From NCBI GenBank assembly GCA_016291905.1, contig JAEEZS010000061.1:1-64000 (forward strand): a stretch of DNA of 64,000 bases. The letters are read 5' to 3'. Source of the stretch: Bacteroidaceae bacterium. Its GTDB lineage: Bacteria; Bacteroidota; Bacteroidia; Bacteroidales; Bacteroidaceae. The notes beneath the pieces were generated by a model. That model ran no database searches. It was given only the letters and a program-made list of their open reading frames with translations, and was not told where the DNA came from. Position numbers and translations under genes: made by a program. Shown piece by piece: positions 35,588 through 43,521 of the stretch; within the stretch, counting starts at the first letter, position 1, and each line of letters begins with the position of its first letter.

Positions 35588-35977
35588 ATGGAGGGATTTT
35601 CTTTTTTGAATCTAAGGGTATATAAAGAAGCAAAGCAACTGGTGGTAGATGTGTATCAGTTGTTGGAGAAATTCCCTCATGAAGAAAAATATGCATTGTG
35701 TGATCAATTGCGCAGGGCTGTAGCATCCGTTCCGTCAAATATTGCAGAAGGTTCTGGGAGGCTTTCTCCTAAAGAGAAGGTACGTTTTATTGAGATTGCC
35801 TATGGTTCTTTGATGGAAACTGTGTGCCAATTGGATATCGCATGTGACTTAAACTATATAAATAAAGAAGAATTAGATAAAGAAATAGATAAAATAGGTA
35901 TAATTGGAAAGCAGTTGTCTGGCTTGCGAACATCCTTTATGAAAAAAGCGGAGGAACAAGGAATCGCTCCCCGCTAA
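35588..35977 (+). CDS. Four-helix-bundle protein of the 23S rRNA intervening-sequence (S23) family
   Basis: A 129-residue helical protein with the S23/IVP family pattern: FSFLNLRVYKEAKQLVVDVY, LCDQLRRAVASVPSNIAEGS, and GSLMETVCQLDIA followed by ELDKEIDKIGIIGKQLSGL. Homologues are encoded inside intervening sequences of 23S rRNA in other bacteria and also occur as free genes of unknown function. Here it lies between forward heptamers and their reverse complements and interrupts an otherwise biosynthetic cluster. Its last residues (GIAPR) and stop codon are encoded by repeat sequence. It probably entered the cluster as an insertion; a biosynthetic role is unlikely. Confidence 0.88.
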   Translation: MEGFSFLNLRVYKEAKQLVVDVYQLLEKFPHEEKYALCDQLRRAVASVPSNIAEGSGRLSPKEKVRFIEIAYGSLMETVCQLDIACDLNYINKEELDKEIDKIGIIGKQLSGLRTSFMKKAEEQGIAPR

Positions 35978-36041
35978 CCCCTAACCGTTAACCGTTTATA
36001 GGAATCGCTCCCCGCTAACCGCTAACCGCTAACCCTTATCA
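35960..36041. repeat. Reverse-complement heptamer array after the four-helix-bundle gene
   Basis: CTAACCC/CTAACCG units with two GGAATCGCTCCCCGCTAACC blocks. The array starts inside the coding region and can pair with the forward array at 35527-35570. Confidence 0.88.
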
Positions 36042-36043
36042 CA

Positions 36044-36283
36044 ATGAACAATCTTGAAAAATTAAACAACATCTTTACTGAGGTGTTTTCCGTAGAAGCT
36101 TCTGCATTGGGAGCAGAGTTTGACAACAAACATGTGGAAGGCTGGGACAGCGTGCGTCAGCTTAGTCTGACCACCAACGTCGAGGATACCTTTGACATCA
36201 TGCTTGACCCCGAGGATATCCTCGAGTTCACCTCCTACGAAAATGCCAAGGCCATCCTGGCAAAGTATGAGATAGAGTTATAA
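36044..36283 (+). CDS. Acyl carrier protein 2 of the locus 2 acyl module
   Basis: A 79-residue ACP: MNNLEKLNNIFTEVFSVEAS, predicted phosphopantetheine serine S36 in VEGWDSVRQLSLTTNVEDTF. The GWDS form is common in ACPs of polysaccharide and secondary-metabolite clusters and differs from the SSL form of ACP 1 and ACP 3. It lies between heptamer spacers, directly upstream of KAS III 1, and is probably its acyl carrier. Confidence 0.88.
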   Translation: MNNLEKLNNIFTEVFSVEASALGAEFDNKHVEGWDSVRQLSLTTNVEDTFDIMLDPEDILEFTSYENAKAILAKYEIEL

Positions 36284-36497
36284 ATGGTTAGCGGTTATGG
36301 GTTAGTGGTTATCGTAGGAATTGGTTATCGTTTATTTTTCGCTAACCGCTAACCACTAACCGTTTATAAGAATCGCTAACCGCTAACCGCTCCCCGCTAC
36401 CCGTTAATAGGAATCGCTAACCCCTAACCCCTAACCCATAACCGCTAACCATTTATAGGAATCGCTAACCGCTAACCCATAACCGCTAACCCATAAA
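36284..36497. repeat. Largest paired heptamer spacer, with higher-order units
   Basis: Forward units (36285-36330) are followed by reverse units to 36494. The reverse part is organised in repeats of about 27-50 bp, each beginning TTATAGGAATCGCTAACC or a close variant. The ATG of KAS III 1 follows directly (CATAAACTAATGG). Confidence 0.88.
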
Positions 36498-36500
36498 CTA

Positions 36501-37559
36501 ATGGCTCTTTGGGAAATAAAGAATGTCGCTCTGCGCGGCGTGACGGGTACTGTCCCCGACCATGCCGTAAAGACAGCTGACTATGATATCTTCACTCAGG
36601 AGGAAGCTGATGTTTTCGACAACACCGTTGGCATCAAAAACCGCTACATCGCTCCTGATGATGTATGTACCTCCGACCTCTGCTTCGATGCTGCCGAGCG
36701 GCTGTTGGCTGCCTTGGGGTGGGAGAGGGAGAGCATCGATGTGCTGGTGTTTGCTTCGGTGACGGGAGATTATAAGACTCCTCCTACGGCTGGAATCCTT
36801 CAGCATCGGTTGGGACTGCCAACGACGACTTTCGTCTTGGACGTGCCCATGGGTTGTTGCGGCAGCATCTATGCCATCAATGTGGCAGGCAACCTGCTGA
36901 GTGCAGGTACGGTCAAGCGAGCCCTGTTGTTGGTGGGTGATACCGCCCTGCGCATGGGATCGCTGAAGGATAAAAGTCGTGTGCCACTCTTTGGCGATAG
37001 CGGTACCGCCATGGCGTTGGAGTATGACCCTACAGCAGATGATATTATTATTGATTTCAACACGCTGGGTTCTGGCTATCAGGCGTTGATGACCCCTCAT
37101 GGAGGTTTCCGCCATCCTATCGCGCCTGAGTCGTTTATTGAGGAAGATTTCGGTAACGGCATTGTTCGTGCCCCTAAGGACACGCTCATCAACGGCATGG
37201 ATGTCTTTGCTTTTGCCATCTCCCGTCCACCCGTCAGTATCAAGAAACTGATGGAGCAATACGAACTAAATACAGACAATGTCGATTACTTTCTTATCCA
37301 CCAGGCAAACAAGTTGATTGTCGATCGTATCGTCAAGAAGCTGAAATTGCCTTTGGAGAAAGTTCCCTACGACTTGCAAGAGTTTGGAAACCTTGGTGGT
37401 GCATCTGTGCCTATGCTGATGACCTACAACCTGGGTGAAGAGTTGCAAAGCCGCCCTCTTACCCTAGTCTGCTCTGCCTTCGGGCTTGGTCTTACTTGGG
37501 CAACAATGGTGCTGAGGACACGCCCGATGATTGTTGAGCCCGTTTTTCATTTTCTGTGA
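36501..37559 (+). CDS. 3-oxoacyl-ACP synthase III-like condensing enzyme 1
   Basis: A 352-residue FabH-like enzyme. The catalytic triad is present: Cys in LDVPMGCCGSIYAI (C119 by alignment; C120 follows), His in YFLIHQANK and Asn in FGNLGGASVPML. It should condense an acyl-CoA or acyl-ACP with malonyl-ACP, or transfer an acyl group, for the locus 2 acyl module. The paralogue at 38510 shares the overall pattern. No fatty-acid synthesis neighbours of the housekeeping kind are present, so a dedicated role is likely. Confidence 0.9.
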   Translation: MALWEIKNVALRGVTGTVPDHAVKTADYDIFTQEEADVFDNTVGIKNRYIAPDDVCTSDLCFDAAERLLAALGWERESIDVLVFASVTGDYKTPPTAGILQHRLGLPTTTFVLDVPMGCCGSIYAINVAGNLLSAGTVKRALLLVGDTALRMGSLKDKSRVPLFGDSGTAMALEYDPTADDIIIDFNTLGSGYQALMTPHGGFRHPIAPESFIEEDFGNGIVRAPKDTLINGMDVFAFAISRPPVSIKKLMEQYELNTDNVDYFLIHQANKLIVDRIVKKLKLPLEKVPYDLQEFGNLGGASVPMLMTYNLGEELQSRPLTLVCSAFGLGLTWATMVLRTRPMIVEPVFHFL

Positions 37560-37743
37560 ATTATATTTGCTTTGTCTACTAATGGGATACTTCTCTGGAA
37601 ATAATGTTTGTCATCGCGAGAATAACGCTTAACTCTAACGACTGGATGTTAGATTCAACGCTCACAGCGTGAAACAACATAAAGTATTGGCGCGGTAATG
37701 TAAAATGAAGTTGAATTGGGAATTATAAAAAAAAGATCTAAAA

Positions 37744-38274
37744 ATGGCTATTGTTCCTAAAATTAGGCTTGAGATTTTTAAAGTAGTAAGAAAAATCACA
37801 TTGTGGAAACTGCGAAGATTATATGGTATGCACATCGGAAAGGGCGTTGGAATCAATCGAAAAGCAAACATTGATCACACCGTTAATCCAAAGGGTATCT
37901 ATATAGGAGATTTTACCAAAATATCAGATGCTATCATCATGGCACATGATGGTAAAAGAAGAACAAAAGCAGATACTGTTATTGGAAAGCGCTGTTATAT
38001 TGGTATTTCTGCCATTGTTAATTGTGGAATGCACATCGGAAATGGTGCAACAATTGCTGCTGGTGCCGTCGTTATTAAAAACGTACCACCTTATGCGATT
38101 GTGGTGGGGAACCCAGGAAAGGTCGTAGGATTTAGCATGACTCCTGAAGAAATTGTGGAATATGAAAAAAAGCATTATCCTGAAGAAGAAAGGATTCCAT
38201 TGGAGGTTTTGCAGAAAAATTATAAGAAATATTTTTTAGATAGAAAAGAGGTTATTAAAAATATGTTACGTTAA
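37744..38274 (+). CDS. Left-handed beta-helix acyltransferase (CatB/MaaA type)
   Basis: A 176-residue hexapeptide-repeat transferase: GKGVGINRKANIDHTVNPKG, IYIGDFTKISD, VIGKRCYIGISAIVNCGMHI, GNGATIAAGAVVIKNVPPYA and the typical end IVVGNPGKVVG. The predicted catalytic His lies in MAHDG. Such enzymes O- or N-acetylate, or sometimes acylate, sugars. Sitting between KAS III 1 and ACP 3, it is a good candidate to transfer the acyl group built here to the sugar. From this gene on, base composition is clearly more AT-rich and the heptamer spacers stop, hinting at a different origin from the genes to the left. Confidence 0.87.
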   Translation: MAIVPKIRLEIFKVVRKITLWKLRRLYGMHIGKGVGINRKANIDHTVNPKGIYIGDFTKISDAIIMAHDGKRRTKADTVIGKRCYIGISAIVNCGMHIGNGATIAAGAVVIKNVPPYAIVVGNPGKVVGFSMTPEEIVEYEKKHYPEEERIPLEVLQKNYKKYFLDRKEVIKNMLR

Positions 38275-38285
38275 TTATTTTAATT

Positions 38286-38510
38286 ATGGAAATCAAAGAA
38301 TTTATTGAAAAGTTCGCAGAACAGATTGAGGTAGAAAACGTAGAAACTCTGAAACCCGAGACTGAATTCAAAAGCTTGGAAGAATGGAGTTCTCTCTCGG
38401 TGATGATTATAATTGCATTCTATGATGATGAGTTTGATAAACAGATTGGAGAAACTGCCATCAACGGATGTAAGACCATCGAAGATCTTTACAAACTCGC
38501 AACAGCTTAA
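38286..38510 (+). CDS. Acyl carrier protein 3 of the locus 2 acyl module
   Basis: A 74-residue ACP closely related to ACP 1: MEIKEFIEKFAEQIEVENVE, with the predicted phosphopantetheine serine S36 in LEEWSSLSVMIIIAFYDDEF. It begins 11 bp after the acyltransferase stop and its stop codon overlaps the next start (TTAATGG), coupling it to KAS III 2. The ACP 1 / ACP 3 similarity implies a duplicated cassette. Confidence 0.87.
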   Translation: MEIKEFIEKFAEQIEVENVETLKPETEFKSLEEWSSLSVMIIIAFYDDEFDKQIGETAINGCKTIEDLYKLATA

Positions 38511-39592
38511 TGGCACTTCTTTCTTTTAAAGGAATCGGCATCACTGCAATGGGTGGTGCCATTCCGTCACATATTGTTGACAACTACAACTACCAGACAG
38601 ATTTTTTTGGAAAAGAGAATGTCAAGGAAGTAGTTGACAAGATTGGTGTGTATCAACGTCGTTTTGCAGATGAGAAAACGTGCTCGTCAGATCTCTGCTA
38701 TGCTGCTGCGGAAAAGATGTTTAATGATAATAACGTCGACCGCAATGAGATAGATTTATTGGTATTCCTAAGCCAGACTCCCGACTATAGGATGCCTGCT
38801 ACGTCCATCATCCTTCAGAACAGGCTGGGTATTCCCATGTCATGTATGGCATTTGACATTTCTTTAGGGTGTTCTGGTTTCTGCTATGCCCTTTCCATTG
38901 TGTACGGCATGATGCAGAACTATGCTTTTAGGAAGGCTCTAATTTTAGATGGTGAAACTCGTAGCAAGGTGTACTCTAAAAAGGATAGGCGTGAGGCTTT
39001 TATCTTTGGTGATGCTGGTATTGCAGCTCTTGTGGAACGCGATGAAAAGTTCGGTGAAAGCTATTTCTCTCTGAATTCCGACGGCTCACGTTCAGAACTC
39101 ATCATGATTCCTGCAGGCGGTTATCGTCACATGTCTTCACCTGAGACTTTGAAGGAAAAAGTTGTTGATGAGTATGGTAATATTCGCTCTGACGAACATG
39201 CATTTATGCGTGGCGGTGACGTTTTTCAGTTCGTACTCATTGAAGTACCCAAGGACATCAAACGTACTTTGAAAGCTGCTGATATGACTGCTGATCAGAT
39301 GGATTACATCGTGTTTCATCAGGCTAACAATTACATCAATTCTTTCATCGCAAAGAAAATGAAGTTAGATACCTGCAAAATACCTGAGACTATTGGTAAG
39401 TATGGCAACACCTCTTCGGTGTCTGTGCCTTTAACTATTGTTAGTGAGTTGAAAGATAAAATGGGAGGTGAAAAGAGAATTCTCATGACAGCTTTTGGTG
39501 TTGGTATGGCCTGGGCTACGGCCATCGTTCCTTTTGTCGATTGCAAGATTAGCGATATTGTTGAAGTTGAAAATGGAGAACTGGTTAGGTAA
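38510..39592 (+). CDS. 3-oxoacyl-ACP synthase III-like condensing enzyme 2
   Basis: A 360-residue FabH-like enzyme paralogous to the one at 36501. Catalytic Cys in FDISLGCSGFCYAL (C121), His in YIVFHQANN, Asn in KYGNTSSVSVPLTI. Start and stop overlap ACP 3 and SDR 3, so ACP, KAS and SDR form a translationally coupled trio. This trio could carry out one round of condensation and reduction to a 3-hydroxyacyl group. The chain length and starter unit are unknown. Confidence 0.91.
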   Translation: MALLSFKGIGITAMGGAIPSHIVDNYNYQTDFFGKENVKEVVDKIGVYQRRFADEKTCSSDLCYAAAEKMFNDNNVDRNEIDLLVFLSQTPDYRMPATSIILQNRLGIPMSCMAFDISLGCSGFCYALSIVYGMMQNYAFRKALILDGETRSKVYSKKDRREAFIFGDAGIAALVERDEKFGESYFSLNSDGSRSELIMIPAGGYRHMSSPETLKEKVVDEYGNIRSDEHAFMRGGDVFQFVLIEVPKDIKRTLKAADMTADQMDYIVFHQANNYINSFIAKKMKLDTCKIPETIGKYGNTSSVSVPLTIVSELKDKMGGEKRILMTAFGVGMAWATAIVPFVDCKISDIVEVENGELVR

Positions 39593-40353
39593 TGAATCCA
39601 TTTAGCCTTGAAGGAAAGTCAATCTTGATTACAGGAGCTTCGAGTGGCATTGGCGCACAATGCGCCATTGATTGTTCGAAGATGGGAGCAAAAGTAATTC
39701 TGATTGCTCGCAATGAAGAACGTCTTAAAAGTGTTCTATCTCAATGCGTGGGAGAAATTCATGCCTATTATTTGGCCGACATGGCTGAGATAGTTGACAA
39801 AGGAGCAAAGCCGTTGTTGGAGCAGATTGTTTCTGAGCACGGAAAGTTGGATGGGTTTATCCATTCTGCTGGTATTCAGAAGACTGCTCCACTCAAACTG
39901 TTGTCGATGAAGGATTACGAAGAGGTAATCAAAGTCAACACCTTGAGTGCTTTTGAAATGCTTAAGTATTTGTCTAACATTAAGTATATGAATGCTGGTG
40001 GCCACATAGTATTGATTGCTTCAATAACCGGAGTCATTGGCCGTTCCGGGTTAGCGGCTTATTCAGCATCAAAAGGAGCGTTGATTAGTGCAGTTCGTTC
40101 CATTGCTTTGGAATTGGCTCAGAGAGGTATATGCATCAATTGTGTGTCTCCTGGAACAATTCTTACTCCGCTCATGCAGGCATACCTTGATACTCTAGAT
40201 GAAAATAAAAAGATGCAAAGAGTTGATGGGTTTCCTCTTGGACTGGGAAAAACCACAGACATCAGCAATGCTTGTATCTATCTGCTAAGCGATGCATCCC
40301 GTTGGGTGACTGGGCAAAACTTTGTTATAGACGGAGGATATACTGCTCGTTGA
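39592..40353 (+). CDS. SDR oxidoreductase 3 (3-oxoacyl-ACP reductase-like)
   Basis: A 253-residue short-chain dehydrogenase: GASSGIGAQCAIDCSKMG, HSAGIQ, the Ser in LIASITGVIGRSG and YSASKGALISAVRSIALE with the catalytic Tyr and Lys, ending SDASRWVTGQNFVIDGGY. Its start overlaps the KAS III 2 stop (TAATGAATCC). It should reduce the product of KAS III 2 on ACP 3. Similarity to SDR 1 supports a cassette duplication. Confidence 0.9.
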   Translation: MNPFSLEGKSILITGASSGIGAQCAIDCSKMGAKVILIARNEERLKSVLSQCVGEIHAYYLADMAEIVDKGAKPLLEQIVSEHGKLDGFIHSAGIQKTAPLKLLSMKDYEEVIKVNTLSAFEMLKYLSNIKYMNAGGHIVLIASITGVIGRSGLAAYSASKGALISAVRSIALELAQRGICINCVSPGTILTPLMQAYLDTLDENKKMQRVDGFPLGLGKTTDISNACIYLLSDASRWVTGQNFVIDGGYTAR

Positions 40354-40385
40354 AGGAATCAAGAAGTATTTGAAAAAATAAAGTT

Positions 40386-41468
40386 ATGAATAGTAAATTT
40401 AAATTCATTGTAGCAAATACAGCGTACTCACCTCTTGGAAATCAAATAGTACAATGGTTGAGGATTCCCCAATTGTATGCAGATTACATGGTATGGTTTT
40501 CAAAAAGGAAAGCCTTGAGTTCTGCGAAAAGAGAGTTTTCAAAAGATACAGCAATAGGCAACTTTAATGATTTCAAAAACGCATTAAATAAGCATTGGGT
40601 AACTTATAATGAATATGCATATCAGTATGAGTTTTATAAAAAAACAGAAGAAGAGAGAGAGGAGTTCGTTTCAAGAGCGAAGATGAGTTATTTCTATAGA
40701 AGATATTCTCCAGGAAGATCGAAAGGTCTATTCCGGAATAAGTATCGTTTCCTTACAGAATATTCAAAATATATTCACAGGAATTGGATTTATGCTCCAG
40801 AAGCATCTTATGAGGAGTTTGCTCAGCTTGTAACAAATTATGACTGTATTATTAAACCCTGTGATGGGGCATTTGGACGAGGAATATTTAAGGTCTATAA
40901 GAATGGCGACCATACAGATGACAGGAAAATGTATGATTCTTGTGTTAAAGACCGAATGATGGTTGAACAATGTATTGAGTCGTGCGAAGAATTGAAAGCA
41001 TTACATCCTCAGAGCTTGAATACAATTAGAGTGGTGACCATCGCTAATAAGGAAAAAGCTTGTGTGTTTAGCGGGGTGTTCCGTACTGGAGTTGGCAATA
41101 GTGTCGTAGATAACTCGCATGCTGGAGGAGTATCTGTTCAAATCAACGTAGAGAACGGTATTATTGAGACAGATGGAGCGAACACTAAGGGAGAGAGGTT
41201 TATCAGCCATCCTGATAGTGGTATTGTATTTAAGGGCTTTAAGATACCCAAATGGGACCTTGTTGTTAAGGCGTGTTGTGATGCGGCTAAGATGACAGAC
41301 AATCCTATTACTGGATGGGATGTGGCTATCAATAATGATGGAGATGTGGAATTTGTAGAAGCAAATTACGCTCCAGATATGGATATGATGCAAACCCGTT
41401 ATAAGGCTGGTGCTAAAAAGAAAATATATGCTTTGATTAAAGAGTATTGTGGCGTAGAATTGAAGTGA
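40386..41468 (+). CDS. Sugar-transfer-associated ATP-grasp protein 1
   Basis: The 360 residues match the ATPgrasp_ST family (PF14397): CIIKPCDGAFGRGIFKVY as ATP-binding loop, PQSLNTIRVVTIANK, NSVVDNSHAGGVSVQI, and ITGWDVAINNDGDVEFVEAN as the metal-binding end. Members lie in surface polysaccharide clusters and are thought to ligate amino acids or other carboxylates to sugars. It follows the acyl trio by 32 bp and may use its product or an amino acid. A paralogue sits at 47408. Confidence 0.87.
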   Translation: MNSKFKFIVANTAYSPLGNQIVQWLRIPQLYADYMVWFSKRKALSSAKREFSKDTAIGNFNDFKNALNKHWVTYNEYAYQYEFYKKTEEEREEFVSRAKMSYFYRRYSPGRSKGLFRNKYRFLTEYSKYIHRNWIYAPEASYEEFAQLVTNYDCIIKPCDGAFGRGIFKVYKNGDHTDDRKMYDSCVKDRMMVEQCIESCEELKALHPQSLNTIRVVTIANKEKACVFSGVFRTGVGNSVVDNSHAGGVSVQINVENGIIETDGANTKGERFISHPDSGIVFKGFKIPKWDLVVKACCDAAKMTDNPITGWDVAINNDGDVEFVEANYAPDMDMMQTRYKAGAKKKIYALIKEYCGVELK

Positions 41469-41638
41469 TTATATAAGACTGTAATTATACTTTTGAATAT
41501 GAAATAAATAGTTGTTGCAAGGATATATTGCTCAATACTGTTGTTTCGGGAAATAAAGTGAGAGTTCTTCGTGAGGGAGTCGTTGTGAATAGTTTTATAG
41601 TTGAAAAGGGAATTAGAAAAAAAATAGAGTTTTGAATA

Positions 41639-42250
41639 ATGGAAAAAACAGTTTTCTTTCGTGCATTTGAAGAAGAAGATGCAGAGTTTATCTACAAATG
41701 TATGAATAATCATGAGTTCATGAAGCTGAGTACAGGCTTAAACCGGTTCATGTGCAGAGATGAGGTCTTGGACTGGGTGAAGGCTCGTATGCGCCATCAG
41801 GATTACAGCGTGTTTTGGGCAATTTGTGCAAAAGATTCAGGAAAAATGATCGGATATGCATGTTTGACGGATATTCATTATATCAATAGTTCTGCCAATT
41901 TTAGTGGAATAGTAATCGGTGATAAGAACTATCAAGACGGATTAGCATGGATTGAAACATATTTGTTCGTGTATGAATATGTTTTTGAACGGTTGAATCT
42001 AAATCGGATTTATGGTCATGCCATTGATGAACATCCTTCTACAATATTAATGCGTTCTGTGATGTTCGCAACAACTGAAGGAGTTATGAGGCAGGCTGCC
42101 TTTAAGAATGGTAGATATTATGATGTCTCCATCAGTTCCATCTTGAGGGAAGAATACTTTGAACATAAAGCAAAGGGCGATTACGAGATGGCCAGTGTCC
42201 TTAAACGTTTCTCGAAGATTCTTCGTGAAAGACGGAAAGCCAAAGAATAA
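41639..42250 (+). CDS. GNAT-family acyltransferase (RimJ/PseH-like)
   Basis: About 203 residues with the GNAT layout: VFFRAFEEEDAEFIYKCMNN, VFWAICAKDSGKMIGYACL, an acetyl-CoA-binding region around GIVIGDKNYQDGLAWIETYL, and FERLNLNRIYGHAIDEH. Enzymes of this type acetylate amino sugars in cell-surface polysaccharides (PseH, WecD-like) or protein N-termini. Its place within locus 2 favours an amino-sugar substrate. The preceding 170 bp are AT-rich with no repeat or clear promoter. Confidence 0.82.
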   Translation: MEKTVFFRAFEEEDAEFIYKCMNNHEFMKLSTGLNRFMCRDEVLDWVKARMRHQDYSVFWAICAKDSGKMIGYACLTDIHYINSSANFSGIVIGDKNYQDGLAWIETYLFVYEYVFERLNLNRIYGHAIDEHPSTILMRSVMFATTEGVMRQAAFKNGRYYDVSISSILREEYFEHKAKGDYEMASVLKRFSKILRERRKAKE

Positions 42251-42259
42251 CGAAAAAGC

Positions 42260-43390
42260 ATGAGAACCCTTCTAATAGCACTTATTGCATTGTTCAGTTT
42301 CTCCTGTCAAGCTCATGCTAGACATGAAAGCTTGAATAATAGGATTAACGAACTCATGAAGGAGTCAGAGGCTATAGGGGTTTCGGTAATTGCCGTTAAA
42401 GGTAATAGGATATGCTACCAAGAATCATTCGGCTATAATCCAGATTATAATGACACCACGAAGAGGGTTCCAATAAAGAGAAAAGATGTCTTTCGTATCG
42501 CCTCAATTTCCAAAACCTTTGTAGCTACGGCCATCATGCAGCTAGTAGAAAAAGGACAGATAAATCTTGATGATGACATCAACAAATACCTAAGTTTTGA
42601 GGTTCGAAATCCTCGTTATCCAGACGTACCCATTACTGTTAGAATGCTCCTTTGTCACCGCTCCAGTATTATTGATAATCAATTCGGAAAATACAGGTTT
42701 AGGTTGGATATGTTTATACAGAAGGATGTGAAAGACAAAATACCTTTCTTTGAGGAATACAAGCCTGGCACGAAGTATAAATATAGTAATTATGGATATA
42801 ACCTGCTTGGTGCGATAATAGAAAACGTCACCCAAACAAGGTTTGATACATATATCGAGAAAAACATCCTCAAACCATTGCGAATTAAAGGTAGTTTTAA
42901 TGTGTCAAAGATAGACAGTAAACGATTTGTTTGGGCATATAGTTATGACAAACAAAAGAAAAAGTATGTAAAGTCTCCTTCGATGTATAAATCATTCGAA
43001 AAGGAGGTGAATGATTATGTATTAGGGGAATCCACGGCTATTTTTTCACCATGCGAAGGAATGAAGTTATCCGCTCGTGATTTGGCGAAGTATATGCGGG
43101 TGCACATGAATTACGGAAAGTATAGGGGGGCGAGAATTCTTACTAGAGAGTCGGAAGAACTGCTCTGGAAAACTGTTTCAAATGTATATGGGTTGGGATT
43201 CTGGCATTCTAATTTAATAAGAGGAGTTGATTTAATTGGTCATGATGGAGATGCTTTTGGTATTCATAGTGCAATGTTTTTTAACCCTAAAGAAAAATAT
43301 GGCTTCATCGTTATTTGCAATGGTTGTAACTCTGGGCAAGTACTCTGGAAACAAATTGTAACAGAGCTTTATAAATCTTTTATTCAGTAG
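42260..43390 (+). CDS. Serine hydrolase of the beta-lactamase/esterase family (class C-like)
   Basis: A 376-residue exported hydrolase with a signal sequence (MRTLLIALIALFSFSCQAHA, possibly a lipoprotein), catalytic SxxK in ASISKTFV (S82, K85), Y-x-N in YKYSNYGYN (Y175), and a C-terminal H-x-G (LIGHDGDAFG). These residues are the active-site set of penicillin-binding-protein-like esterases and DD-peptidases. In a polysaccharide cluster it may deacylate or transfer acyl groups on the exported polymer. It starts 9 bp after the GNAT stop. Confidence 0.85.
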   Translation: MRTLLIALIALFSFSCQAHARHESLNNRINELMKESEAIGVSVIAVKGNRICYQESFGYNPDYNDTTKRVPIKRKDVFRIASISKTFVATAIMQLVEKGQINLDDDINKYLSFEVRNPRYPDVPITVRMLLCHRSSIIDNQFGKYRFRLDMFIQKDVKDKIPFFEEYKPGTKYKYSNYGYNLLGAIIENVTQTRFDTYIEKNILKPLRIKGSFNVSKIDSKRFVWAYSYDKQKKKYVKSPSMYKSFEKEVNDYVLGESTAIFSPCEGMKLSARDLAKYMRVHMNYGKYRGARILTRESEELLWKTVSNVYGLGFWHSNLIRGVDLIGHDGDAFGIHSAMFFNPKEKYGFIVICNGCNSGQVLWKQIVTELYKSFIQ

Positions 43391-43521
43391 AATAGTTTTT
43401 TATATAGTGAGGCTCAATGGGCTGAAAAAGGAAGGCAAGACCTAATAGAAAAAGCTCGCAAAGAATCCCTTCCCTATAGATTGTTCTAGAATTGTTTTGT
43501 GATATAGATTAATATAGGATC

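Noticed and set aside
33902..36497. CTAACC arrays resemble telomere repeats (CCCTAA)n
   Set aside because: They are interstitial, inverted, degenerate and located between bacterial genes; no linear chromosome end is implied.
37560..37743. Gap before the hexapeptide acyltransferase searched for a promoter or RNA
   Set aside because: AT-rich with only a short ATCGCGAG-type patch; no convincing promoter, hairpin or ORF.
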